Source: Rhodococcus phenolicus
GTDB taxonomy: Bacteria > Actinomycetota > Actinomycetes > Mycobacteriales > Mycobacteriaceae
DNA length: 44,811 bases
Assembly: GCF_001646785.1 (NCBI RefSeq)
Contig: NZ_LRRH01000019.1
Location: 1-44,811 of the forward strand
Reading direction: 5' to 3'
Below the pieces are notes generated by a model. That model made no database searches. It had not been told where the DNA came from and was given only the letters and a program-made list of their open reading frames with translations. Shown here in pieces: positions 34,214-42,808 of the stretch (position 1 is its first letter; every line of letters begins with the position of its first letter). A program made the translations under genes and the position numbers.

Positions 34214-35389
34214 TCAGATGCGTTCGATGATGGTGGTGTTGGCGGTGCCGTGTGCTTCGCAGATGGTCTGCAGTCCCAGCCGGGTGGTCGAGCATTCGAG
34301 TTCGTGCAGCAGGTCGGTGAGCATGCGGGCGCCGGTGGAGCCGAGCGGATGCCCGATGGCGACTGATCCGCCGTTGACGTTGAGTTTGTCGTCGGGCACA
34401 CCGAACTCTCGCTGGAATATCAGCGGTACGCCGGCAAATGCTTCGTTCACCTCGAACCTGTCGATGTCGTCGACAGTGAGACCGGAGCGCTTCAGTGCCT
34501 TGTGGGTCGCGTCGAGTACGGCGGTGAATTGGATGATCGGGTCGGCCGCTGCAACGCTCAAGGAGCGGAATCGGGCGCGGGGAGTCAGACCGTGCGTCTC
34601 GGCGAAGGTGCGGTCGGCAAGCAGCAGGGCTGCGGCACCGTCGCTGATCTGGGAGGAGTTCGCTGCGGTGGTGCGACCGTCGGTGGCGAACACTGTCTTC
34701 AGTGACGCGATCTTGTCGGGGTCCAGGCTGGCGCGGATCCCCTCGTCGGAGTCGATCGTCGGGCCCGACGGATCGTGTGGGTCGGAGGTGATGGGGACGA
34801 GTTGATCTGCGAAACGTCCTTCGCGGGTGGCGGCGAGAGCCCGTTCGTGGCTGCGGATGCTGAATTCGTCGAGTGCCTCACGCGTGAGTCCGAATCGCTC
34901 GTTCATCAGTTCCGACGACGGTCCTTGTGCCATTAAGCCGCCGTCGTAGCGGGCGAGCTCGAGCGGGCCGTATTGAGGCCCGAGCGGGGATCCCGGTCGG
35001 AAGGCGGGCGGCATGGAGACCTGTGACATCGATTCGACACCGCATGCGATGGCCAGATCGTAGGTGCCGGCCATGATGCCCTGTGCGGCGAAGTTCACGG
35101 CCTGTTGTCCCGATCCGCACTGACGGTCGACCGTGACGGCGGGTACGGATTCCGGCAGACCCGCCGACAGGACGGCGTGCCGGCCGATGTTCGACGATTG
35201 CTGGTCGTGTTGTAGAACACAGCCAGCGATGACGTCGTCGATGAGGGTCGGGTCGATGCCGGTGCGGTCGACCAGGTGGCGCAATGTGTGGCCGAGTAGG
35301 TCGGCGGGGTGCCATGCGCTGAGGGACCCGCCTTGTTTACCGACAGGGGTACGCACCGCGCCGACGATCACTGCTTCACGCATGCTCAT
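34214..35389 (-). CDS. Acetyl-CoA acyltransferase (thiolase)
   Basis: A 391-residue degradative thiolase that splits 3-ketoacyl-CoA. Catalytic residues visible: Cys in DRQCGSGQQ (near 90), NEAFA (near 323), His in GGSVAIGHPLGSTGAR (near 350), and the second Cys in QTICEAHGTANT (near 380). In most thiolases the second Cys is followed by a Gly-rich turn (CxGGGxG); here it is CEAHGTAN, which may alter the active-site floor. A second ATG lies two codons on (MSMREAV). Directly follows the racemase-like gene by 22 bp. Confidence 0.92.
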   Translation of the reverse strand: MSMREAVIVGAVRTPVGKQGGSLSAWHPADLLGHTLRHLVDRTGIDPTLIDDVIAGCVLQHDQQSSNIGRHAVLSAGLPESVPAVTVDRQCGSGQQAVNFAAQGIMAGTYDLAIACGVESMSQVSMPPAFRPGSPLGPQYGPLELARYDGGLMAQGPSSELMNERFGLTREALDEFSIRSHERALAATREGRFADQLVPITSDPHDPSGPTIDSDEGIRASLDPDKIASLKTVFATDGRTTAANSSQISDGAAALLLADRTFAETHGLTPRARFRSLSVAAADPIIQFTAVLDATHKALKRSGLTVDDIDRFEVNEAFAGVPLIFQREFGVPDDKLNVNGGSVAIGHPLGSTGARMLTDLLHELECSTTRLGLQTICEAHGTANTTIIERI

Positions 35390-35411
35390 GGTTTTCTCCT
35401 GCAGGTGGCGC

Positions 35412-36236
35412 TCACGCGTTGATGCGCGTGAGGGGGATGTCGGCCTTGACGGCGAGATGTTCGCAGTCGTCTACGGTCTGTGTGCCGAAGAACGTCTCGA
35501 GGGCTTCGTGAGTGACTTCCTGTCCTAGGAGGGCGGCTACCCGTTCGGCGAAGCGGGGTTCGAGTGCGCCGAGCGCCACGTATCCGTCGGCCGCACGGTA
35601 GATCCGGTAGGAGGGCAGGGCTCCGCCGAGGGGCGCACCGGTGCCCGTCAGGCGATGCCGGACGGCTGCGCCGGCAGCTTGTGCCGCGTGATCGAGCACT
35701 ACTCGGCGATGTCCGCCGCGTCCTGTGGCGATGCGTTCGAGAAGCAGAAGTACGGCGGCGGTTACGGCGCGTTCGGCGCCGAGCATGTCGGCGATCGGGA
35801 CAGTAGGCATCAATGGCGGTGTGAGGGTTCCGTAGGCAGCCTGGTAGTTCAGGTCGTGTCCGGCGACATCCTCGGATGTGCCGTCGTAGCCGATGATTTC
35901 GATGTGGCCGAGGTGGGGAAAGCGAGAGTTTGTTTCGGTGAGACCGAGACGTTCGGTGGCGGAGGGGCGCATCGCGGTCATGAGTAGGTCCGCGGAGTTG
36001 AGCATCTCGTCCAATCGGCTACGGGAATCGGGGTTTTTCAGATCGAGGACCGTGATGTCCTGGCCGGTGGTCAGTTCCGAGTACCAGTTAGGGGCGACCG
36101 CGACGAGCGGGTCGCCGGCGGGTGGCTCGACTTTGGTGATTCGGGCTCCGAGCTGGTGGAGGCGCTGGGCTGCGAGTGGTCCGGGCAGATTGAGTGCGAG
36201 GGTGACGATGTGAACGTCGTCGAGGATGTGGGTCAT
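35412..36236 (-). CDS. Family III CoA-transferase, alpha-methylacyl-CoA racemase-like
   Basis: A 274-residue protein of the CaiB/BaiF family. It resembles alpha-methylacyl-CoA racemase: AGHDLNYQAAYGTL near residue 125 (the racemase has AGHDINY with its catalytic Asp), then PIADMLGAERAVTAAVLLLLER and a GRGGHRRVVLD strand. That enzyme switches the configuration at C2 of methyl-branched acyl-CoAs so that oxidation can proceed. At 274 residues it is short compared with 350-400 for the family; the C-terminal part is compact, ending LTRINA. The ATG at 36236 has AAAAGG seven bases upstream. It is the first gene of the operon. Transferase activity cannot be excluded. Confidence 0.82.
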   Translation of the reverse strand: MTHILDDVHIVTLALNLPGPLAAQRLHQLGARITKVEPPAGDPLVAVAPNWYSELTTGQDITVLDLKNPDSRSRLDEMLNSADLLMTAMRPSATERLGLTETNSRFPHLGHIEIIGYDGTSEDVAGHDLNYQAAYGTLTPPLMPTVPIADMLGAERAVTAAVLLLLERIATGRGGHRRVVLDHAAQAAGAAVRHRLTGTGAPLGGALPSYRIYRAADGYVALGALEPRFAERVAALLGQEVTHEALETFFGTQTVDDCEHLAVKADIPLTRINA

Positions 36237-36256
36237 GGAGAACCTTTTCATCGAGT

Positions 36257-36274
36257 GCTGTACGAATGTATAGC
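36257..36274. promoter_or_regulatory. Candidate TetR operator
   Basis: GCTGTAC (36257-36263), four bases, then GTATAGC (36268-36274): an inverted repeat with six of seven pairs matching, in the 122-bp gap between the divergent racemase-operon and TetR starts. TGTATAG occurs again at about 36287. TetR-type regulators commonly bind such sites in their own divergent promoter. Confidence 0.5.
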
Positions 36275-36358
36275 AGACGGCATGACTGTATAGGAAGAGT
36301 GTGGTCGCTATGCTGCCGAGAGAATGAGGAACCAGATGGAGCCAGGACACACCCACGG

Positions 36359-36952
36359 ATGAATACGAACGATTTGACCGCCAAGGCTCGCATCCGCAAC
36401 GCCGCACTCGACCTGTTCGGCACCAAAGGCGAAGATGGCACTTCTATGCGTGCAATTGCATCCGCCGCAGGGGTAACCGTCGGTCTACTCGTGCATCACT
36501 TCGGCACCAAGGACGGTATCCGTGCTGCCGTCGAAGATCACGTGGTCGACCACTTTGCCCATGCGATCGCACACGCACCGAATGAAGGCACACCTCAGCA
36601 GATCGCCGCAGCCCGCGATACGGCGGTAGCGCGCATGCTCGACGCACATCCTGAGATCGTGAACTACATGCGCCGTGCCCTGCTCGAACCCGGCGATACT
36701 CGAAACACGCTCCTCGAAAAACTCACTGACCTCACACGCCGCGAGGTAGTGGCGCTACGCGAGGCCGGCGTCGCTTCGACCGAACGTCGAGAAGCCACCC
36801 AGATCGTCGAAACAATGATTCGCCAGCTGGGTCAGCTGTTCTTGCAGCCGATGGTCGACGCCATGTGGGAGCACTTGACTCCTGGGCATACCTCGGAACA
36901 GGACAAACCGGCCCTCAATGTCACCGTACGGAAGGTGAGATCAAAGACCTGA
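36359..36952 (+). CDS. TetR-family transcriptional regulator
   Basis: A 197-residue repressor. The N-terminal HTH is typical: RIRNAALDLFGTKGEDGTSMRAIAS, AAGVTVGLLVHHFGTKDGIRA, residues about 11-56. The C-terminal ligand domain is unlike any I know. It is divergent from the five-gene beta-oxidation operon and probably represses it until an acyl-CoA or acid binds. The ATG at 36359 is used, with a weak AGGA upstream. Confidence in family is high; the ligand is unknown. Confidence 0.92.
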   Translation: MNTNDLTAKARIRNAALDLFGTKGEDGTSMRAIASAAGVTVGLLVHHFGTKDGIRAAVEDHVVDHFAHAIAHAPNEGTPQQIAAARDTAVARMLDAHPEIVNYMRRALLEPGDTRNTLLEKLTDLTRREVVALREAGVASTERREATQIVETMIRQLGQLFLQPMVDAMWEHLTPGHTSEQDKPALNVTVRKVRSKT

Positions 36953-37302
36953 TCACGCGCGCAGCAACGTCGCAGATCACTACTTTGCCGGCCGAGTGGA
37001 TTCTGTCGGTCAAGTCGGACACCCGCCGACTCCGACGTGGGCGCTCGAGAAGTCGGCATTCGTTGATTCGCTACTTCATGCGTTATCGGACGGCGTACTG
37101 CGACCGAAGTTCGGCCGGTTGTTCCCGCAGCAATACCACCAGCTGTGATCATCGCGTCGCGGACTTCGCGCGGATGTACCCGGCCGGGCTCGGCAACGAT
37201 GTCGAACTACTCGGACCGGACGCAGAACCGGTCATCGCCGGTGAGCCGGGGCAGAGCTGCGTTCCCAAAGAGGTTGTGAACGCCATGGCGTGACGAGACG
37301 GG
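36953..37302. other. No gene supported
   Basis: About 350 bp between the TetR gene and the insertion-sequence relic. One plus frame has short protein-like text (MYPAGLGNDVELLGPDAEP then GEPGQ) that faintly recalls an AMP-ligase hinge region, and another frame has WALEKSAFVDSLLHALSDG. Neither could be rebuilt into a gene. Probably eroded sequence. Confidence 0.35.
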
Positions 37303-37359
37303 CGAGGACCTTTCGGTATCGGTGCGGTTACCACCCACACCCATACCGAAAGGTCCTCG
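37303..37359. repeat. Perfect 17-bp inverted repeat ahead of IS481 relic
   Basis: CGAGGACCTTTCGGTAT (37303-37319) and its exact complement (37343-37359) around a 23-nt loop. It stands just before the former start of the transposase. From memory, similar 'accgaaaggtcctc' palindromes precede IS481-type transposase genes in actinobacteria. Probably part of the insertion sequence. Confidence 0.75.
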
Positions 37360-37361
37360 AC

Positions 37362-37560
37362 GTCACACGCTAACGTCCTCCTGGCTCTACGGGGCGAGTT
37401 GCTCTTACCCGGCTCGTCGCCGAGGCCGCGCTCACTTGGAGCACGGTCAAACCAGTTCTGGCGGACAACGGATCCTGTTAGCACTTCACGGTTTTCACCC
37501 AAGCGCTCGGCCCGAAAGTGACTCACGAGCGAACCCGGCGCGGGCTGTGCAGGTCTCCCG
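37362..37560 (+). pseudogene. IS481-type transposase relic with internal deletion
   Basis: SHANVLLALRGELLL (from 37363, the IS481 'MSHANAxLTPxGR' opening with the start codon lost) shifts frame to TRLVAEAALTWSTV and runs straight into VLADNGSC (37455), TAG at 37479-37481, HFTVFTQALGPKVTHERTRR. The last pieces are the integrase core around the second catalytic Asp (TDNGSCY) and HKRTRPYRP. The HTH and first half of the core are missing, so a large internal deletion, a frameshift and a stop have occurred. It cannot be active. Confidence 0.65.
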
Positions 37561-37633
37561 GTCAGACCCTACCTCGGTGTGCGTGTCGAATCGGGTCGAT
37601 GGCGGCCGAGGTGACCTTCCGACCACGCCGTGG

Positions 37634-38446
37634 TCAGCTCGGCGAGACGAAGCTGGCCGTGAGCGCACCGTCTACGGGCAGTACTGCACCAGAGATGTAT
37701 TTCGCTCGCTCGCTGGCGAGAAACAGTGAGGCATGGGCTACATCCCAGGCTTCACCCATGTGCCCCATCGGGGTTTGGGCGTTGCGCTTGGACCACATCG
37801 CCTCGATGTCCCCGTCGGCGTAGGCGTCGGCGACCCCGGCTGAGCGGGCGACCATGGGCGTCTTGATGAGTCCGGGTTGTACAACGTTGACACGCACACC
37901 CTGTGAGGCGAACTCCACGGCGGTGGTGCGAGAAAGATGTTCCAGGCCCGCCTTGCCTGCGTAGTAGGCCGCGTACGGTACGCCGCTCCAGCCGGCCGCG
38001 GCAGCGGACGAGATGTTGACGATCGACCCGCCGCCAGCTGCCACCATGTGTGGAATCGCGTGCCGCATCGAGAAGAAGGCACCGGTCAGGTTGAGAGCAA
38101 GGCCCTTCCCCCAGTCGTCGACGGCGAGGTCGGTGACACCACCTGCGGTGGCGATCCCCACGTTGTTGTGCAGTACGTCAAGCCGACCGTGGGTCTGTAC
38201 CACTGTGTCGATAACCGCCTTGACCTGCTGCTCGTCGGTTACGTCGACGTGGCACGAGTCAGCACGATGTCCTTCGGCTCGGATCATCTCGGCGGTTCGC
38301 TCGGCTGACTCGACGGACACGTCGGCGCACACCACATGGGCTCCTTCGCGGGCGAAGATGATCGCGGTGGCACGACCGAGCCCCACTCCGTCGCCGTCGG
38401 TGCCCGCGCCCACGACAAGGGCAATCTTGTTTTCCAGCTCTCGCAT
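37634..38446 (-). CDS. Short-chain dehydrogenase/reductase
   Basis: A 270-residue NAD(P)-dependent oxidoreductase. The nucleotide loop is GAGTDGDGVGLGRA, an extended form of the TGxxxGxG motif. DV near 65, NNVG (near 95), catalytic Ser in NISSAAAAG (near 147) and YAAYYAGKAG (near 160) follow. CADVSVES after the second strand, with Asp, favours NAD. In this operon it best serves as the 3-hydroxyacyl-CoA dehydrogenase step, the one function missing from the first operon. Last gene of the transporter operon, 22 bp after the ligase. Confidence 0.9.
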   Translation of the reverse strand: MRELENKIALVVGAGTDGDGVGLGRATAIIFAREGAHVVCADVSVESAERTAEMIRAEGHRADSCHVDVTDEQQVKAVIDTVVQTHGRLDVLHNNVGIATAGGVTDLAVDDWGKGLALNLTGAFFSMRHAIPHMVAAGGGSIVNISSAAAAGWSGVPYAAYYAGKAGLEHLSRTTAVEFASQGVRVNVVQPGLIKTPMVARSAGVADAYADGDIEAMWSKRNAQTPMGHMGEAWDVAHASLFLASERAKYISGAVLPVDGALTASFVSPS

Positions 38447-38468
38447 GGCTTCTCTCCTCTTCCGGTCC

Positions 38469-40028
38469 CTAGATTTTCTGCGTGGAGTCAGCCCAGAACG
38501 TCTCGCGGAGGTCTTTCTTCAGGACCTTGCCGTTGACGCTGCGAGGCAACTCGTCCACAAACATGAAGTCCTTGGGCGCGCGGACAGGGCCCAGCGCTTG
38601 CTTACACAGTTCGCGCAGTTCCCCAGCGGTCACCTTCTGGCCCGGTTTGAGTTCGACGACCGCAGTCACGCGCTCGCCCCAGTCCGGATCAGGAGCGCCG
38701 ACTACGGCGCAGTCCTCAACGGCGGGGTGTCCCCAGACAACCTGCTCGACCTCGCCCGGGTACACGTTGAAACCACCGCTGATGATCAAGTCCTTCTTGC
38801 GGTCGGTCAGGTAGAGATAGCCCTGCTCGTCAACGTGCCCTAAGTCTCCGGTGTGCAGCCAACCGTCGACGATCGTCTCGGCGGTCTTGGCCGGATCTTT
38901 GTAATAGCCCTTCATCAACAGGTCCCCGGTCACGCAGATCTCGCCGGTTTCCCCCGGACCGAGCGGTGCACCGCTCTCAGGATCCTTGATCTGCACCTCC
39001 ACCAGCGGGTACGGGCGCCCACAGGAAGCGAGCCGGTCATCGGCGGCCGGCCGGTCTCCGTCCATGTGCTCGACCGGGCGCAGGAACGAAATGGCCGCGG
39101 GTGCCTCCATCTGCCCGTAGCACTCGATGAACACCGGACCTAGCCGGCGGATTCCCTCTTTGAGTTTCTCCAGCGACATCGGTGCGGCTGCGTACATGAG
39201 GTAGCGCAGCGAGGAGGTGTCGTAGTCCTCGTGGGCAAGCACCTCGAGCAACCGGTACACCACGGTGGGCGGTAGGAACAGCTCGGTGATCCGGTGCTCG
39301 TGGATCGCAGGGAGGATGAGCTCGGGCGTGGCCCGCTCCACCACCACTACGGTGCCGCCGCGGGCGGTGGTCTGCAGGCTGAACATGCCGGCGGTGTGCG
39401 TCATGGGCGCGGCCGCGAGGTTGACTGCCTCGCCGTCGCGGTCGTACTGCAGGGCCAGCAGGTGGTGGGCGACCATGACACCGATATTGCGGTTGGTGTT
39501 CATCACACCCTTGGGCTTGCCGGTCGTGCCGCCGGTGGGTGAGAGCATCACCACGGCCTCGGGGTCATGATTCACCACCGGCACGGTGTCCGGTACGGCC
39601 GCCGTCCACTCGTCCAGATCGGGGTCCGACGTACCGGGTCCGATCGCAATCATGCGTGGAGCGACCGCTCCGTTGATCTTCTTGATTTTCTCTACTGTCT
39701 GTGCGAGGTCCGGGTGGTACATGACCAGGTCCACGTCGAAGCGCACAAGCAGTTCCGCGTTCTCTGCCACGGGATTGTGGGGATTCAGGGGCACCCATGT
39801 GCAGTCCGCCCGCCACACTCCCAACACGCAGATCCACGCTGTGGGCAAGTTAGGGGACAGGACTGCCACCGTAGCCTTACCGCTGCCGGCTTCAGCAAGC
39901 AACCTGTTTGCGATTCGGCACGAGAGTCGGCCCGCCTGTTCGTAGGTCCACACCTCGCCGACGCCACGATAGGCAACTTTGGATGGGTCCATCGACCATC
40001 CGCGGTCGAAAAAGTCAATTGCCGCCAT
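38469..40028 (-). CDS. Acyl-CoA ligase (class I adenylate-forming)
   Basis: A 519-residue ligase. Core motifs: SPTGGTTGKPKGV (near 165), ECYGQMEAP (near 305), GWLHTGDLG (near 390), DRKKDLIISGGFNVYP (near 410) and the C-terminal lysine in RSVNGKVLKK (near 503). It is closest by pattern to the feruloyl/long-chain FadD group, different from the other ligase in the window. In the second position of the A4-type motif it has YGQMEA rather than YGxTE. Starts three bases after the thiolase stop. The substrate is presumably what the MHS transporter brings in. Confidence 0.9.
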   Translation of the reverse strand: MAAIDFFDRGWSMDPSKVAYRGVGEVWTYEQAGRLSCRIANRLLAEAGSGKATVAVLSPNLPTAWICVLGVWRADCTWVPLNPHNPVAENAELLVRFDVDLVMYHPDLAQTVEKIKKINGAVAPRMIAIGPGTSDPDLDEWTAAVPDTVPVVNHDPEAVVMLSPTGGTTGKPKGVMNTNRNIGVMVAHHLLALQYDRDGEAVNLAAAPMTHTAGMFSLQTTARGGTVVVVERATPELILPAIHEHRITELFLPPTVVYRLLEVLAHEDYDTSSLRYLMYAAAPMSLEKLKEGIRRLGPVFIECYGQMEAPAAISFLRPVEHMDGDRPAADDRLASCGRPYPLVEVQIKDPESGAPLGPGETGEICVTGDLLMKGYYKDPAKTAETIVDGWLHTGDLGHVDEQGYLYLTDRKKDLIISGGFNVYPGEVEQVVWGHPAVEDCAVVGAPDPDWGERVTAVVELKPGQKVTAGELRELCKQALGPVRAPKDFMFVDELPRSVNGKVLKKDLRETFWADSTQKI

Positions 40029-40031
40029 TGT

Positions 40032-41261
40032 CTACTCAACTCCCTCGAGGATCGTGATGGCCGTTACCGCTTCCTCGCCACGGTGAAAGCCACCGCCGTT
40101 CTCGGCCAGGGCGATGCGAGCGCCCGCTACCTGGCGGGGACCGCAATCTCCGCGCAGCTGTTGGGTGAGTTCGAAGATCTGAGCCAGGCCGCTGGCACCG
40201 ATCGGGTGGCCCTTGGACTCCAGGCCACCGGACGGGTTGACCGGAATCCGGCCGCCGAGCGAGGTCTCCCCGCTGGCAGCCGCCGGCCCGCCACTGCCCG
40301 GTGGAACCAGACCGAGCATCTCGGTCTGGAGGATCTCCGCAAAGGCGGTTGCGTCGTGCACCTCAGCCACGTCGACCTGGTCGGCTGTGATACCCGCGCG
40401 GTCGTAGGCGCGGGCGGCGATGCCCTGACTCAGGTGGCCCTCGAAGGAGGTGATGTCACGATCAGAACCGGTGCCCACAACCGACGCCAGCACCTGTACG
40501 GGGCGGGCTGCGGAGAGCCGGGCCAGGCCGGCGTCGCTGCACACGAGGACGGCCGCACCTCCATCGGTGACAGGCGCGCACATGGGCACGGTGAGCGGAA
40601 AGGACAGCGGGCGGGCGTCGAGCACCTCGTCCACCGTCATGACATTTCGGTAGTGGGCGCGCTCGTTCTCCACCGCGTGTGCGTGGTTCTTGGCAGCCAC
40701 CGCTGCAATCTGCTCCTGGGTGGTCCCATATTGCCGCATGTGGCTGCGAGCCATCGCGGCGTATATATCCATGAAGATCGATCGCTTGCCCAGCTCGGGC
40801 TCATCGATCTCACCGCCGAGGGCACCCAATGTCGCTTGTAGATCCGCGGGCCGGGCCACGTCGTAGCCCGCGTCGAAAACGGACATCGTGAGCTCGGGAT
40901 CGCCGACGTTCATCTTCTCGGCACCGGCGGCCAGCACTACGTCGGCCTCTCCGGCTCTGATGTGGGCGCACGCGAGGCTGAACGCGGAGGCGCCGGTGGC
41001 GCAGGCATTCTCCACGTTGAACACGGGAATTCGCTGGATGCCCAACTCGCGCAGGGCGATCTCACCGGAGATCATGGCCTGCCCCTCGAGAGGGCCGTGG
41101 GTGGCAGTGCCGTAGAACGCGGCTTCGACGGCGTCCGAGTCGAGCCCGGCGTCTGCGAGAGCGTCGGTAATGGCGCTGCCGGCCAGGTCATGCACGCTCT
41201 TGTCGACGTGTTTGCCGAAGGCGGTCATTCCGATGCCGACGATCCAGATGTTGTTACTCAT
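40032..41261 (-). CDS. SCP-x-like thiolase
   Basis: A 409-residue thiolase-fold protein of the SCP2/SCP-x (lipid-transfer-type) branch: Cys in ENACATGASAF (near 87), HDATAFAE in place of NEAFA (near 293), SKGHPIGASGLAQ (near 345) and a Gly-rich end AENGGGFHRG instead of the second Cys motif. Members of this branch cleave branched or steroid-side-chain 3-ketoacyl-CoAs, but some act with a DUF35 partner as aldolases; no DUF35 gene is present here. It lies 60 bp after the transporter gene. Confidence 0.88.
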   Translation of the reverse strand: MSNNIWIVGIGMTAFGKHVDKSVHDLAGSAITDALADAGLDSDAVEAAFYGTATHGPLEGQAMISGEIALRELGIQRIPVFNVENACATGASAFSLACAHIRAGEADVVLAAGAEKMNVGDPELTMSVFDAGYDVARPADLQATLGALGGEIDEPELGKRSIFMDIYAAMARSHMRQYGTTQEQIAAVAAKNHAHAVENERAHYRNVMTVDEVLDARPLSFPLTVPMCAPVTDGGAAVLVCSDAGLARLSAARPVQVLASVVGTGSDRDITSFEGHLSQGIAARAYDRAGITADQVDVAEVHDATAFAEILQTEMLGLVPPGSGGPAAASGETSLGGRIPVNPSGGLESKGHPIGASGLAQIFELTQQLRGDCGPRQVAGARIALAENGGGFHRGEEAVTAITILEGVE

Positions 41262-41321
41262 GCGGCCCTCCGGGGCGTGTCAGTACGCGGTAGCGTCGCG
41301 ATTTGTGGCTTGTCCGCGTGG

Positions 41322-42719
41322 TCACGGGAGCGGCTTGTGTGCGGTTTCCGGCAGCCGGACGAATACGAGGGTGCTGACGACAGCGACGATCGTGACATAC
41401 CAGCCGAAGAGGCCGATGTTGCCGCTGTCGACCATCCAGGTGGCCACATACGGGCCGGTGCCGCCGAAGAGCGCCACGGCCAGCGCGTAGGGGAACCCGA
41501 TGCCGGAGCCGCGCAATCGGGCAGGAAAGAGTTCGGATGCGATGGCCGAGGAGATGCTGGACCACAAGGCGATGAACACGAGCCCGGTGAGCTGGACGAT
41601 CAGCAGGCTGGTGAAGCTTCCCGTGAGGTTGTTGAGAAGTGGGACGGTGCCGAAGACAAAGAACAGGCCGAACACGATCAGCAGCGGTTTGCGGCCGATC
41701 TTGTCGGACAGCAGCCCGAACAATGGCTGGAGTACCAGGAACACGGCCAGGGAAATAGAGCCGGTGACCAATCCGACCTTGACGTCGAGGCCCACTGTGA
41801 TGTTGGCGTATGTGGGCAGGAACGAGCTCCAGATGTAGAAAACCAGTGCGGGGGCGGCGGTCAGACCGAAGATCTGGAGGGCTTGCTTGGGGTGCTCACG
41901 AAAGAAGTCGAACATTCCGACTTTCCTGCGAACTTCCCCGGCGGGGGCTTCCTCCAGGGTCTCGACGGCGTGACGACGAATCCAGTAGCCACCGACTGTG
42001 GCAAGGGCGCCCGCGATGAACGGAAGACGCCAGCCCCAGGACTCCATATTCTCGGTCGAGAGGGTGTTGGCCAGGATAGCGGAAACCACGATCGCGGTGA
42101 GGTTGGCGAGGGTCGCGCCGACGTAGAAGAAGCTGGAAAAGAACCCGCGGCGCCCCTCCGGAGCGGATTCGATGAGAAATGCCGACCCGGCAGCGTATTC
42201 ACCGCCGGCCGAGGCGCCCTGCAGCAACCGGGCAAGAACCAGGATTGCCGGGGCGAGAATTCCGACCTGGGCGTATGTGGGCGCGACGCCAATCATCAGG
42301 CTGCCCACACCCATGCCGATGATGGTTGCGCTGAGAGTGGCCTTGCGGCCGAACTTGTCCGCCAGCATGCCGATAACCAGGCCGCCCATGGGTCGCGCGA
42401 AGAATCCCACCGCGAAGATCGCCATCGCACCCAACAGCGGGACCAGACTGTTGTCGGTCTCGGGGAAGAACTGCGGCGAAAAGTACACCACAAGCATCGC
42501 GTAGACGTACCAGTCAAACCACTCCAAAGTGTGGCCAACCAATGCAGCGAGAAGCTGCCTGAGATGGAACTTCTTCGCGGTCGTCCCCTGCGCGGGGGGT
42601 GTCGGGGGTGAGCTGGTGGGCTCCATCGACTCGTCGGAATGTGCAGTTGCCACAATTGCTCCGATCTCGGTGGGCTCGACGATCACGGCGGAAGTCGACC
42701 CGGGAATGTGCGATTCCAC
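41322..42719 (-). CDS. MHS-family (MFS) metabolite:H+ symporter
   Basis: A 465-residue, 12-helix inner-membrane transporter. LEWFDWYVYAMLVVYFSPQFF (near residue 65) is the hallmark first helix of the MHS group (KgtP, ProP, ShiA). The loop 2-3 motif GMLADKFGRKATL and a repeat GLLSDKIGRKPLL in the second half support it. Substrates in the family are organic acids, so it probably imports the acid degraded by the operon. The GTG at 42719 gives a 45-residue polar N-terminus; an ATG at 42626 would remove 31 residues and may be the true start. First gene of its operon, facing the palindrome at 42780. Confidence 0.9.
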   Translation of the reverse strand: MESHIPGSTSAVIVEPTEIGAIVATAHSDESMEPTSSPPTPPAQGTTAKKFHLRQLLAALVGHTLEWFDWYVYAMLVVYFSPQFFPETDNSLVPLLGAMAIFAVGFFARPMGGLVIGMLADKFGRKATLSATIIGMGVGSLMIGVAPTYAQVGILAPAILVLARLLQGASAGGEYAAGSAFLIESAPEGRRGFFSSFFYVGATLANLTAIVVSAILANTLSTENMESWGWRLPFIAGALATVGGYWIRRHAVETLEEAPAGEVRRKVGMFDFFREHPKQALQIFGLTAAPALVFYIWSSFLPTYANITVGLDVKVGLVTGSISLAVFLVLQPLFGLLSDKIGRKPLLIVFGLFFVFGTVPLLNNLTGSFTSLLIVQLTGLVFIALWSSISSAIASELFPARLRGSGIGFPYALAVALFGGTGPYVATWMVDSGNIGLFGWYVTIVAVVSTLVFVRLPETAHKPLP

Positions 42720-42779
42720 AAGTTTGAGACGTGGCTCACGCTTAATCCACGTTCACGGAGCCAACAGAGCACCGGACAT

Positions 42780-42797
42780 TTCGTAGCTAGCTACGAA
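42780..42797. promoter_or_regulatory. 18-bp perfect palindrome, candidate operator
   Basis: TTCGTAGCTAGCTACGAA is its own complement over 18 bp. It lies in the 89-bp gap after the PucR-type gene and 60 bp ahead of the transporter start. Without a G+C stem or T-run it is a protein site rather than a terminator, most likely controlling the transporter operon. Confidence 0.6.
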
Positions 42798-42808
42798 CGC
42801 CCCGCCGT

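Noticed and set aside
36953-37293. Possible AMP-ligase hinge fragment after the TetR gene
   Set aside because: Only a short stretch agrees and no ligase core motif is present in any frame.
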